The notes beneath the pieces are model-generated. The model made no database searches and was not told the origin of the DNA. It was given only the letters and a program-made list of their open reading frames with translations. Source: Sphingobium sp. 15-1 (GTDB lineage Bacteria; Pseudomonadota; Alphaproteobacteria; Sphingomonadales; Sphingomonadaceae). Taken from it: DNA of 64,000 nucleotides. The stretch spans positions 124,001 to 188,000 of the forward strand of contig NZ_JABXJG010000003.1 in assembly GCF_013375535.1 (NCBI RefSeq), in the 5' to 3' direction. Made by a program: the position numbers and the translations under genes. Shown piece by piece: positions 52,327 through 60,709 of this stretch (position 1 is the first letter of the stretch; every line of letters starts with the position of its first letter).

Positions 52327-52697
52327 CCATACGCTCGACACGGAAGCCGGTGACATTTTCGGCCCCTTTCCGCCTGACTGGTTTCCAGAAGCTTCTGTCT
52401 GCGGGCACCTATATGGTGGAAACGGAGGAAGAAGCTCTGGAAGCTCAATCCCATACAGGCTTCCGTCGGATTGCGACGACCATAGGTATCCGAACAGGCG
52501 CGATCATCGAGCATCACCAGATCGATCCTCGGGAATTAGAGGCCGCATTGCAGCGGGATCAGGATGCGGCTCGAGACAGGCCCGGTCGATTTGAACAGCC
52601 AGCTGAGCCGTCCGGACGCTCCGATGATCGCCCGACGACCGATTGGCGTTGGGTGCCTTTGTGGGTCCGCAACACGCCCTCCCACCGCCGTCGCTAG
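52323..52697 (+). CDS. Small conserved hypothetical protein
   Basis: 124 residues from GTG: MTIRSTRKPVTFSAPFRLTG, FQKLLSAGTYMVETEEEALE, and GAIIEHHQIDPRELEAALQR. The start (VTFSAPF.L.G...L.AGTY.V.T.EE) is a pattern I know from short, unnamed alphaproteobacterial proteins. The C-terminal third is low in complexity and may be species-specific. Confidence 0.68.
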   Translation: MTIRSTRKPVTFSAPFRLTGFQKLLSAGTYMVETEEEALEAQSHTGFRRIATTIGIRTGAIIEHHQIDPRELEAALQRDQDAARDRPGRFEQPAEPSGRSDDRPTTDWRWVPLWVRNTPSHRRR

Positions 52698-52704
52698 ACC
52701 AGCC

Positions 52705-52989
52705 ATGTTCAACAGCTCAGCCATGTGCAGGCAACAGGCAGCTCATCATCGGCAGGTGGCTGCCGTCTCTGACCTTGAAAAGGTACGGAGGATCGCGCTC
52801 GCGGCGGCGAAGGCATGGGACATTCAGGCCAGGGAGGCTGAGGCACGCGAAGCGGGAAAGCGGCGCATCCTCAGCGCCGAAGACGCAGCGATCGCTCGGG
52901 AATTTACGCGGGAGGATGAGGAGGAGACGCAGATGCTTGCCGGCGACAAGTCCGACCCAGTCGATTCCGCCCGCGATGAACCATTGTGA
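52705..52989 (+). CDS. Small charged hypothetical protein
   Basis: 94 residues with a long, highly charged helix (LEKVRRIALAAAKAWDIQAR, EAEAREAGKRRILSAEDAAI). It starts 7 bases after the previous stop and its TGA overlaps the next ATG (TGATG). Ribosome site unclear. It is probably part of a small-gene operon driven by element B. Confidence 0.6.
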   Translation: MFNSSAMCRQQAAHHRQVAAVSDLEKVRRIALAAAKAWDIQAREAEAREAGKRRILSAEDAAIAREFTREDEEETQMLAGDKSDPVDSARDEPL

Positions 52990-53225
52990 TGGATCAACAT
53001 ATGGAGTTTCAGATCGAACAATTTGGCAGTTGGTTAATAGGTCAGCAAAGCCGACCGGGATGGGTTGGATATCTTGCGCGGGCAGCGGCGGCCGATCGGA
53101 CATTTCCTCGCTCAGGAAATCCCGAGGCAGTGCGTGGTCATCTCAATCGGATGCACGCGGAAGCAGACATGTTCGAGGCATTGGAGGACGCCGAATCTCT
53201 CTGGTTTGGATTTGGGCGGAACTGA
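52989..53225 (+). CDS. YozE SAM-like-type small protein
   Basis: 78 residues: MDQHMEFQIEQFGSWLIGQQ, SRPGWVGYLARAAAADRTFP, then LNRMHAEADMFEALEDAESL. The F..WL..Q..R...G.LA..A..D..FP spacing resembles the YozE sterile-alpha-motif-like fold. Coupled to the preceding gene by TGATG. Confidence 0.65.
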   Translation: MDQHMEFQIEQFGSWLIGQQSRPGWVGYLARAAAADRTFPRSGNPEAVRGHLNRMHAEADMFEALEDAESLWFGFGRN

Positions 53226-53333
53226 TCGCAGCCCCAGCGGCTTCGGCCAATCCGGATTGATGCACATGCCCTGTAGTGCACAACCCATGTAGCGTCACAA
53301 AATCACAGCGAATTTATTCGAAGGAATATTCAA

Positions 53334-53462
53334 ATGGCTAAAAGTCAGAAAAGATCCAACCGCGAATTTCGTAAGCCCAAGGCGGAAAAGCCGAAAAAGC
53401 AAAATGTCTCCAATCCTTCACAAAAGCCTGGAGGAGTGAACCTGGCCACTTTGAAGAGCTGA
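53334..53462 (+). CDS. Small basic protein (42 residues)
   Basis: MAKSQKRSNREFRKPKAEKP, KKQNVSNPSQKPGGVNLATL, KS. AAGGA lies 9 bases before the ATG. Very short, lysine-rich proteins beginning MAKxQxRSNRE are frequent in alphaproteobacteria and have no known role. Confidence 0.72.
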   Translation: MAKSQKRSNREFRKPKAEKPKKQNVSNPSQKPGGVNLATLKS

Positions 53463-53591
53463 ATACTTGAATGATCTTACAAGTGAAAACAATCATGGTA
53501 GCTCGAATTTTCAACTCTATTCGCATGCCCCATCGCACTAGCTGGTAGCAGCCCTATAATGAGAGCCTGAGCACCCTTGCTCGCGGAGAGT

Positions 53592-53615
53592 CCCGCGTCC
53601 CCGACAGGACGCGGG
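53592..53615 (+). terminator. GC-rich terminator-like hairpin
   Basis: CCCGCGTCC (53592-53600) and GGACGCGGG (53607-53615) form a perfect 9-bp stem with a 6-nt loop, followed by a weak T-containing stretch. Confidence 0.65.
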
Positions 53616-53650
53616 GCTGTTCCTATGTTCACCCAAGGGGCTGACATTTA

Positions 53651-54520
53651 GAGCGGTTAGCGATTAGTTGGACGCATATCCGGCAGCCTTGAGGTATGCG
53701 GGGCATTTCTCTGGGGAGTAGAGGTCGCATATGTGTCCGAGAGCCATCCACAGCTCGTCGATTGTCCGAGCTCCGATGCGCGGCAGGTGCGATTTCAATT
53801 TGGCAAAGGCCATTTCAATCGGATTGATATCGGGCGAATAAGGGGGAAGGAAAAGGATCCATGCGCCCCGCTCCTTAAGGCAGGCTTTGACATTTTCGCT
53901 CTTATGGCTGGGCAGGTTGTCGAGGATAACGACATCACCCGGGCTGAGCGTCGGCGCCAACTGGGTTTCGATGTAGGTCTCGCACAGGAGGCGATTCATT
54001 GGCTGGTCGATCACCCAAGGGGCGACCAGGCGATCGCAACGCAGACGCGCAGGAGCAACGTCATCGCGTCCGCACTCGCTGGCCAGCAGCGTTTTTTTTG
54101 TCCGGTATCCGGCTAGGATCAGCACCCGAGAGAGCGATGCCGGGTGGGCGACTATACCCATCTTCGCTGCAAGCTTGCTCGACAACTCCGACATCGTGAT
54201 GTCGGCTTCCCTATCCACCCAGGCCGTCAGTTGAGCCATATAAGGCGCCAACTTCCCGGCGCCACGTGGCCATCCGATTTGTGACGGAGCAGCGGAACCC
54301 GTGCGCTTCACCCGCTGCAACAACTTCACCGCGCAACTCGCGCTAACGCCAAAATGACGGGCCGCCGCCCGGTGTGAATGTCCGGCCGCTACGTGCGCCG
54401 ATATCCGTTCCCGCAAATCACCCGAATATGCTCTGCCCATGGTCCACCTCCACAAGAAGGCGAATCATAAATTTCAGCCAAAGGGAAGCGTACACGATTC
54501 CTTCTTCGCGCTCACCGCTC
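53651..54520 (-). mobile_element. IS630-family element, copy 2 (internally deleted)
   Basis: 870 bp, with end sequences GAGCGGTTAGCG (53651-53662) and CGCTCACCGCTC (54509-54520) and TA on both sides (53649-53650, 54521-54522). It is 181 bp shorter than copy 1 and clearly not identical. One inverted-repeat base differs between its ends. Confidence 0.9.
53664..54455 (-). pseudogene. IS630 transposase with internal deletion
   Basis: 263 residues in one frame. After SECGRDDVAPARL the protein jumps to RCDRLVAPWVIDQPMNRLLC, missing about 60 residues present in copy 1, including LVFLDETA with the first catalytic Asp. The second Asp (VVILDNLPSHKS) and Glu (NPIEMAFAKLKS) remain. It cannot be an active DDE transposase. 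Confidence 0.85.
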
Positions 54521-54695
54521 TAGCCCTGCCGCTCGCGGAAGTCGGGCGCCGGCTGGCCTGACGAGCTGGGCCTGGGACTTTCTGCTCTGTCTGCTTGGGA
54601 GGAGGCAACTGGCTGTAGCTACTTGCCTTGAGTTTTTCGTGAGCGGCATAGCTGGTCGTTTTCGGTGGGGGTTTGCGTAACCCGAAACCGGTCAT
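54521..54695 (-). pseudogene. Small gene cut by IS630 copy 2
   Basis: From ATG at 54695 the minus strand reads MTGFGLRKPPPKTTSYAAHE, KLKASSYSQLPPPKQTEQKV and PGPARQASRRPTSASGRA before reaching the IS end. Excising the IS with one TA lets the frame continue a few codons (KCQPLG) to a stop. The peptide is Pro/Ser/Lys-rich and unrecognised; no good ribosome site is seen. Confidence 0.35.
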
Positions 54696-54868
54696 TTCAG
54701 GTTGCTCGAACGATGCGAACTCGGTCCACCCTGTTGGGGGTGAGCCGAGTTCCTGTAATCAGATTTCCACTCCCTCAGCCATATCGAAGCACTTTTTGGT
54801 CGTCGACTTAGGCATTGGGGAATCGTGTCAGTTAAACGGAAACGTTATGGATCGCTGCCGGAATATAA
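54696..54868. other. Gap with a stable hairpin
   Basis: GAACTCGG (54717-54724) pairs with CCGAGTTC (54745-54752), and CCACCC with GGGGTG inside. It lies downstream of the TBDR gene (minus strand) and may act as its terminator, although no T tract follows on either strand. Confidence 0.45.
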
Positions 54869-57316
54869 TCAGAACTTCATCGTAACTTCGGCGCCGAAGG
54901 TCTGAGGTTCACCAGGGATGACTGTGTTCATGCCACCCGAGGCGCCGAGGACATAGCCTGACTGATAATATTGACGATCGAATAGGTTCTTCGCATAGAT
55001 GCCCAAGGAAAGTGGGCTGCCCATGATTTCGTTCCAGCTCAGGCGCGCGGCAATGGTCGTATATCCCTTGATCTTGGTGCCCGGCGTGATCGAATAATTA
55101 TTATTCGAGAAATAAGATGAGGTTTGGGAGAAACTGTCGACCCGGAAATGCATCTCGCCCCACTGTGCCGGTGCCGGCAGGGTCAGATCGGCATAGAGAG
55201 ACCCCGACCATTTGGGTGCATCGGGATAGGAATCGAACGGGACGACGAAGCCCGGTGTGCCGGTCTGCACAGACAGGTCGACAATGTTCTTGGTGTATTT
55301 CGCGTCCGTATAGGCGCCAGAGAAGCCCAGTTTCAACCAATCGGCCGGCATGATGTCGCCGTCCATTTCGACGCCCTTCACTTGCGCTTCGGGCACGTTG
55401 ACGGTGAAGGCGGACGGCGCGCCGGCCACCACGGCGTAGAGCGAATGCTGCGCATTCTTCACGATCTGCTTATAGGCGGCCACGTTGAAATGAGCACGCT
55501 GACCGAGCAGCATCCCGCTGAACTTGTAGCCCAGTTCGAAATCATGGGTATATTCATTCTTGAAGAAATTCGCGAGACCATAGGGCACCACGGCGCCGTT
55601 GAAGTTGCCGGCCCGGAAGCTGCCGCGTTGCGTGAAGTAGAATTGGCTCGCCGGACTGGCCTGCCATTGCAGGGTGCCGACCCAGCTTGGCGCTTTAAGT
55701 GTCGCCTTTTCACGGGGGAAGCCGACGAAGAAAGCATGATCGTCATAGGAAGTCATGCCGACCGTTTCCCAGGTGTAGCGGGCGCCAGCCGTGAACTTCA
55801 GCCCTTCCAGCACGGCGTCCGACAGGTCGTAGGTAGCCTGTCCGTAAACCGCGCGCGAACGCGTGGTGCCGTGGGTATGGTACAGAACCTCGCCTGCCGG
55901 GGTCGGGAGTTCGGCCCCGACGATGACGGGGATGGCTTCTTCCTTCGTGGCGTAATTGTAGAAGCCGCCGATGATATATTCGAGCTTGCCGTCGGCTGAT
56001 TTTCCCTGAAGCTGGAGTTCTTCGGAAATGCTCTTGTTGCGGAAAACCTGCCCGCCCGGAGGGCCGGTATAGTTACCAGAGCTGTTATAGAGGTCGAGCG
56101 AGGCGAAGGGCGATCCGCTCAATATGCCTGCGGTCCGGGCGAAGGTCTTCTGAAAGCCGAAGATATTCTTGACCGTGAGATTGTCGTTCAACTCGAACGT
56201 TGTGGTGTTCGACAGGAAATAGCTGCTCGCCTTGTGGGGCAGGTCGTAGGACAGATAGGTTTCGTAGGGATGGGCCTTCTGCCAGGCGAGATAGCCGGCG
56301 ACCGCGCCGGGAAATGTGCCGGGTCCGGGCGGGCCGTCGCCTACGCCGGGGAAGAAGCCGTTGCCGTAGAGTGCGTCCAGCGTCGCCGTCAGATTATAGG
56401 TGATGCCGGTCTGGCTGGAAGTGTTGGTCGAGCCGAGCGGATAATAGGAATAGAGCTGGCCGTTGGATTCCGTACCGCGAAACCGGCTATATTGGAAGAC
56501 GGTCGTGTTCTCGATCGTGTCGGTCGGGCGCAGGACTGCCGTGATGCGGCCTGAACGGTTGTCGACGTCGCCCAGCGTATTGCCCGTCAACAGGTTGTGG
56601 ACATAGCCGTCCTGCTTCTGATAATCGCCGGCGACACGGAGCAGAATCTTGCCCGGTATGACCGGAATGTCGACCGCGCCCTGCAGCTGGATGAGATCGC
56701 GTTCGCCCGCGCGGATTGTGCCGAAACCGCCGAAATCCTCGCCCGGCTTGGCCGATGCATAGAGAACCGCGCCCCCGGTCGCGTTGCGGCCGAACAGCGT
56801 GCCTTGCGGCCCCTTGAGCACCTGCACCGACGAGAAGTCGTAAAAAGCCGTAGCCGAATTGCCGCCGGTGAAGGGGACTTCGTTCAGATAGGTGAGCACG
56901 GCCGGGCTGGCGCCGGAGAAGGGGTCCAGCGTCTGGCCCCGCATGGTGAAGCTCAACTGGTTCTGGTTCTGGCCGTTCTTGACGATCAGGCCGGGGACGA
57001 GCGCCGCCAGATCCTGCTCCTTCGTGACCACCCGGTTCTGCAAGGTTTCGGAGCTGAGCGCCGCGACGGAGAGCGGGACCTTCGACAGCGATTCCTCGCG
57101 CCGTTGCGCGGTCACGACGATGTCGGACATGTCGGCGGGCTGTGGTGCACTTTCGGTTACCTGCGGGGCGCTGGATGCGGACTGGGCAATGGCGACATTG
57201 CCGGCCAGTCCGAACAGGGCGATGGCGGCCGATCCCGCCGATGCCATCAATATCCGACGATAGAGAGGGGAAACGGCCTGGCCGACATCATAGGCCCGAA
57301 GTTCGTCTTGCCTCAT
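54869..57316 (-). CDS. TonB-dependent outer-membrane receptor
   Basis: 815 residues. An extended N-terminus precedes a signal segment (ILMASAGSAAIALFGLAGNV, cleavage near AIAQS). The TonB box region reads SDIVVTAQRREES; the plug has VQVLKGPQGTLFGRNATGGA; the barrel ends AEVTMKF. It heads the gene set of the P450 cluster on the left and shares a palindrome in its upstream region, so it probably imports the P450 pathway substrate. Confidence 0.95.
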   Translation of the reverse strand: MRQDELRAYDVGQAVSPLYRRILMASAGSAAIALFGLAGNVAIAQSASSAPQVTESAPQPADMSDIVVTAQRREESLSKVPLSVAALSSETLQNRVVTKEQDLAALVPGLIVKNGQNQNQLSFTMRGQTLDPFSGASPAVLTYLNEVPFTGGNSATAFYDFSSVQVLKGPQGTLFGRNATGGAVLYASAKPGEDFGGFGTIRAGERDLIQLQGAVDIPVIPGKILLRVAGDYQKQDGYVHNLLTGNTLGDVDNRSGRITAVLRPTDTIENTTVFQYSRFRGTESNGQLYSYYPLGSTNTSSQTGITYNLTATLDALYGNGFFPGVGDGPPGPGTFPGAVAGYLAWQKAHPYETYLSYDLPHKASSYFLSNTTTFELNDNLTVKNIFGFQKTFARTAGILSGSPFASLDLYNSSGNYTGPPGGQVFRNKSISEELQLQGKSADGKLEYIIGGFYNYATKEEAIPVIVGAELPTPAGEVLYHTHGTTRSRAVYGQATYDLSDAVLEGLKFTAGARYTWETVGMTSYDDHAFFVGFPREKATLKAPSWVGTLQWQASPASQFYFTQRGSFRAGNFNGAVVPYGLANFFKNEYTHDFELGYKFSGMLLGQRAHFNVAAYKQIVKNAQHSLYAVVAGAPSAFTVNVPEAQVKGVEMDGDIMPADWLKLGFSGAYTDAKYTKNIVDLSVQTGTPGFVVPFDSYPDAPKWSGSLYADLTLPAPAQWGEMHFRVDSFSQTSSYFSNNNYSITPGTKIKGYTTIAARLSWNEIMGSPLSLGIYAKNLFDRQYYQSGYVLGASGGMNTVIPGEPQTFGAEVTMKF

Positions 57317-57746
57317 ATTCTACTCCTCACCTGATTATTGTTCGTTGATCGCCGCTGGGCGCGATGATTGCCGTGGACAGGATGGGCATGGTGCAAAGAT
57401 GTCGTGATTTTCATTCATCCTTATCTCCATGGCCGCGATTGTCTCGACAGGTTCATCGACCGGCGCTCTGCGACGCCTACAGGCTTTGCCTAATCTAAAT
57501 TAGGGCAGTGTGCAAGAGGGATAATGCGGCACATGTTGCGTTCGTTCCGCTGTTCCTTTTTGTCGCAATCGGAGCGGAATGCGCTGATCTATGCGAAAGA
57601 ATTACTGGAAACATGGCATTATTAGGGAATTATCCGCCCGGCGCACATAATGCTGACCGCGATAGGAAAATTGGGGACCGCACTTTTTCAGGAAAGGATT
57701 TTCTGCTTTTAGCAAAAAATTTCGAATTTAAATTAGGATTCCGATT
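57317..57746. other. Upstream region of the TBDR and end of the hydratase gene
   Basis: 430 bases without a gene. It contains the palindrome at 57489-57504 and an AT-rich stretch near 57700-57740 with another AAATTAGG half-site (57730-57737). Confidence 0.5.
57489..57504. promoter_or_regulatory. CTAAT-N4-ATTAG palindrome upstream of TBDR
   Basis: CCTAATCTAAATTAGG has perfect 6-bp arms around a 4-bp centre. It lies about 170 bases before the receptor start. Similar sequences lie at 59308 and 59502. Confidence 0.6.
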
Positions 57747-58517
57747 CTATCGCCCAAGCCATTGGGGCGCCCGCCGTTCCTTCCATGCGACCGCCGCTTC
57801 TGCACGATCCTGTGTCGCCTGATAGCTTTTGATCTGAGGGTAGGAAGCGGACAAAGCGTCAGGCAGTGAATGCCTCAGCCCGTCCAGCGCTGCCTCTTTG
57901 CCCGCTTGTGACACCAGTGGCGAGCATTCCAGCAGTCTTGCGATCCAGCGGCTTGTCTCTGCGGGCAATGCGTTGCGGTCGACGCAGGCATTGATCAGGC
58001 CAAATCGCAACGCCTCCTGCGCGGTCAGCGGTTCGCTGGCGATGATCATGGCCATGGCGACATGATGCGGAAGCTGCCGGATGGCGCGGTGGACGACGCC
58101 GCAATGGTCGATGATGCCGGCTCGCGCCTCGGGCAGACGGAACACAGCATCCTCGGCGGCGATGATGATGTCCGCGCACATCGCCAGCTCGAAACCGAGT
58201 CCGAGGACATGGCCCTGGACTGTGCAGACCAGGGGTTTGCGCAAGGGGTTGAGCCGCCCCCCTATGCCCGTCAGTCCGCCGCCGAAGGAAAGGCCGTCAT
58301 GGCCCAGCGGTGGGTTCGCCATGTCTGCCCCGGCGCAAAAGGCCCTGTCGCCGGTGCCGGAGAGAACAGCGACCCGGATATCCGGATCGCCGTCCACCCG
58401 TTCCCAGGCATCCGCGAGCGCCCGGTCCATCTCATCGTCAATGGCGTTGAGCGAGGCAGGCCGGTTGAGCCGTATCTCGGCAACATGGCCGCTGCGGTGA
58501 AACTCGACCGTTGGCAC
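57747..58517 (-). CDS. Enoyl-CoA hydratase/isomerase family protein
   Basis: 256 residues of the crotonase fold: VEFHRSGHVAEIRLNRPASL, AFCAGADMANPP (oxyanion hole), CTVQGHVLGLGFELAMCADI and FRLPEARAGIIDH with the usual acidic position. It hydrates or isomerises an enoyl-CoA. The GTG start at 58517 follows GGGAGGGAGG and is preferred to an upstream ATG that overlaps the SDR gene. It follows the SDR by 16 bases as the second gene of an operon. Confidence 0.9.
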   Translation of the reverse strand: MPTVEFHRSGHVAEIRLNRPASLNAIDDEMDRALADAWERVDGDPDIRVAVLSGTGDRAFCAGADMANPPLGHDGLSFGGGLTGIGGRLNPLRKPLVCTVQGHVLGLGFELAMCADIIIAAEDAVFRLPEARAGIIDHCGVVHRAIRQLPHHVAMAMIIASEPLTAQEALRFGLINACVDRNALPAETSRWIARLLECSPLVSQAGKEAALDGLRHSLPDALSASYPQIKSYQATQDRAEAAVAWKERRAPQWLGR

Positions 58518-58533
58518 GGCGCCTCCCTCCCGG

Positions 58534-59280
58534 TCAGTGCGCCAGCATGCCCGCGTCGACCAGATGTTCCGATGCGGTGATGTAGGATGATTCATCCGAA
58601 GCCAGGAACAGCACGAGGTTCGACACCTCGGACGGATCGGCGATGCGGCCCAACGGGATTTGGGCCAGCGCCTCGCCGCCGACCTCGTCGGTCGCCTCGA
58701 CCATCATCGGGGTCTGGATGAAGCCGGGATGCACGGAGTTCACACGGATATTATTCTTCCCATATTCCATGGCCGTGGCCTTGGTCATGCCGCGCACGGC
58801 GAACTTGCTCGCGACATAGGCCAGGCTTGGGAAGCCATAGTTCGCCGCCATGCCGGCGATGGAGGAGATGTTCACGATCGAGCCCTTATTGGCCTTGACC
58901 ATGGTCGGCAGCACGGCCTGCATGCCGTAAAAGACCGAATGCTGGTTGACCGCGCAGACGAGCTGATAACCCTCTTCCGTCAGGTCGACCGTATTGGCCA
59001 TCGGGCCGAGGATGCCGGCATTGTTGACGAGGATGTCGATCGTTCCGAAGGTTTCGACCGCCTTGGCGACGATGCGCGCCCAGTCGTCGGCCTTGGTCAC
59101 ATCATGCGCCAGGAATATCGCCGCTTCGCCGATTTCCTTGGCCAAGGCCGCGCCCTTTTCGACGTTGAGGTCGGTGAGGACGAGTTTGGCGCCTTCACGC
59201 GCGAACATGCGGGCGTGGGATTCCCCCATGCCGCGAGCGGCCCCTGTGATGATGGCCACTTTGCCTGCCAGACGACCCAT
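58534..59280 (-). CDS. SDR-family oxidoreductase
   Basis: 248 residues with a complete SDR pattern: IITGAARGMGESHARMFARE, LVNNAGILGP, active-site Ser in VNISSIAGM, YVASKFAVRGM with Tyr and Lys, and VHPGFIQTPM. Close to 3-alpha-hydroxysteroid- or cyclohexanol-dehydrogenase-like proteins. AAGGAGAG precedes the ATG at 59280. It is divergent from the zinc alcohol dehydrogenase-P450 operon. Confidence 0.93.
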   Translation of the reverse strand: MGRLAGKVAIITGAARGMGESHARMFAREGAKLVLTDLNVEKGAALAKEIGEAAIFLAHDVTKADDWARIVAKAVETFGTIDILVNNAGILGPMANTVDLTEEGYQLVCAVNQHSVFYGMQAVLPTMVKANKGSIVNISSIAGMAANYGFPSLAYVASKFAVRGMTKATAMEYGKNNIRVNSVHPGFIQTPMMVEATDEVGGEALAQIPLGRIADPSEVSNLVLFLASDESSYITASEHLVDAGMLAH

Positions 59281-59307
59281 ATGCTCTCCTTCGCGATTCT
59301 GCATTTG

Positions 59308-59323
59308 CCTAATTTTGGTTATT
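59308..59323. promoter_or_regulatory. CTAAT-like site upstream of SDR
   Basis: CCTAATTTTGGTTATT, an imperfect version of the cluster palindrome, lies 28 bases before the SDR start on the minus strand, where it could overlap the promoter or leader. Confidence 0.45.
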
Positions 59324-59501
59324 GAATATTTCTGGCGCGTGAATGTCAATAGGGTGGGCTTAAGGCGGCTGCCTGAGCGCCCGCGACTCAATTCAAATAC
59401 TCGGAAAATATCATGTAAAAACAGATATTTGAGAAGAAATACATGGTATCTTTGCGGGTTGTCACTTGATGCCGCCTGCAATCGGCTCTTGCATCGATGG
59501 G

Positions 59502-59515
59502 CTAATTTTGATTAG
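59502..59515. promoter_or_regulatory. CTAAT-N4-ATTAG palindrome upstream of ADH-P450 operon
   Basis: CTAATTTTGATTAG has perfect 5-bp arms with the same 4-bp spacing and lies 98 bases before the alcohol dehydrogenase start, between the two divergent units. Confidence 0.6.
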
Positions 59516-59612
59516 TTTAATTTCAATAGCGGGGACGTCGACCCCGCAAGTGAGTTAAAGTCGTTCGAACGCCGGAGCGACGGCTACGAAGGTAAAGCTG
59601 AGAGGATGAGGG

Positions 59613-60695
59613 ATGCAGGGCAGAGCTGCGGTGATGGTGGAGAAGAACCGCCTCGAAACGTGGGACGTGGATATCCATGCGCCCGAAGCGGGCGGCGCGC
59701 TGGTGCGCACGATATTGGGCGGCGTGTGCGGCAGCGACGTCCACATATTGAGCGGAGAGGCGGGCGAGATGCCCTTTCCGATCATCCTGGGCCATGAGGG
59801 CGTCGGGCAGATCGAGCAGCTCGGCGCCGGTGTGTCGACCGACTATGCGGGCGTGCCGGTCAAGCCCGGCGACCTTGTCATCTGGTCGCCCATTGCGCTC
59901 TGCCATCGCTGCTATTCCTGCACCGTCCTTGAACAGACGCCGTGCGAGAACAGCCAATATTTCGAGGATGCGGCCAAGCCCAATTGGGGCAGCTATGCCG
60001 ATTATGCCTGGTTGCCCAATAACATGCCCTTCTATCGCCTGCCGGACCATGCGCGGCCGGAGGCGGTCGCGGCGCTGGGATGCGCCTTGCCGACGGTATT
60101 GCGCGGCTTCGACCGCTGCGGTCCGGTGCGGTTCGGTGACTCCGTCGTCGTTCAGGGGGCAGGACCGGTGGGCCTGTCCGCCGTGCTGGTGGCGGCGCAG
60201 GCGGGGGCGCGCGAAGTGATCGTGATCGACGGCGCCCCGGCACGGCTGGAGGCCGCCAAGTCGCTCGGCGCGACGGCGACGGTGTCGCTCGACCTGCCCG
60301 CCGAGGAGCGCAAGCGGATGATTTACGACCGTGTCGGCCGTCAGGGTCCGGACATCGTCATCGAAGCGGCCGGCGCCCTGCCCGCCTTTCCCGAAGGCGT
60401 CGATCTTAGCGGCATTCACAGCCGCTACATCATATTGGGCCTGTGGGGCGCGATCGGCACGCAGCCGATTTCCCCGCGCGATCTGACGCTGAAGAACCTG
60501 ACGGTCGGCGGCGCGTCCTTCCCGGCGCCCAAAAATTATTATCAGGCGATGCAGTTTGCGGCGCGCGTTCAGGATGCGGTGCCGCTGGGTCAGCTCGTCA
60601 GCCATCGCTTCGGCATCCATCAGGCGGCCGAGGCTCTCCATGTCACGAAAACCGGCGTCGCCACCAAAGCGGTGATCGACCCGACCATCCGTTGA
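59613..60695 (+). CDS. Zinc-dependent alcohol dehydrogenase (MDR)
   Basis: 360 residues: catalytic zinc site GGVCGSDVHILSGE and GHEGVGQIEQLGAG, a structural-zinc-like segment CHRCYSCTVLEQTPCEN, and the NAD motif VVVQGAGPVGLSAVLVAAQA. It oxidises an alcohol to an aldehyde or ketone. First gene of the plus-strand operon, next to a P450, so the P450 product may be its alcohol substrate (inference). Good GAGG site before the ATG. Confidence 0.94.
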   Translation: MQGRAAVMVEKNRLETWDVDIHAPEAGGALVRTILGGVCGSDVHILSGEAGEMPFPIILGHEGVGQIEQLGAGVSTDYAGVPVKPGDLVIWSPIALCHRCYSCTVLEQTPCENSQYFEDAAKPNWGSYADYAWLPNNMPFYRLPDHARPEAVAALGCALPTVLRGFDRCGPVRFGDSVVVQGAGPVGLSAVLVAAQAGAREVIVIDGAPARLEAAKSLGATATVSLDLPAEERKRMIYDRVGRQGPDIVIEAAGALPAFPEGVDLSGIHSRYIILGLWGAIGTQPISPRDLTLKNLTVGGASFPAPKNYYQAMQFAARVQDAVPLGQLVSHRFGIHQAAEALHVTKTGVATKAVIDPTIR

Positions 60696-60709
60696 AAAGG
60701 AATGCGGCC

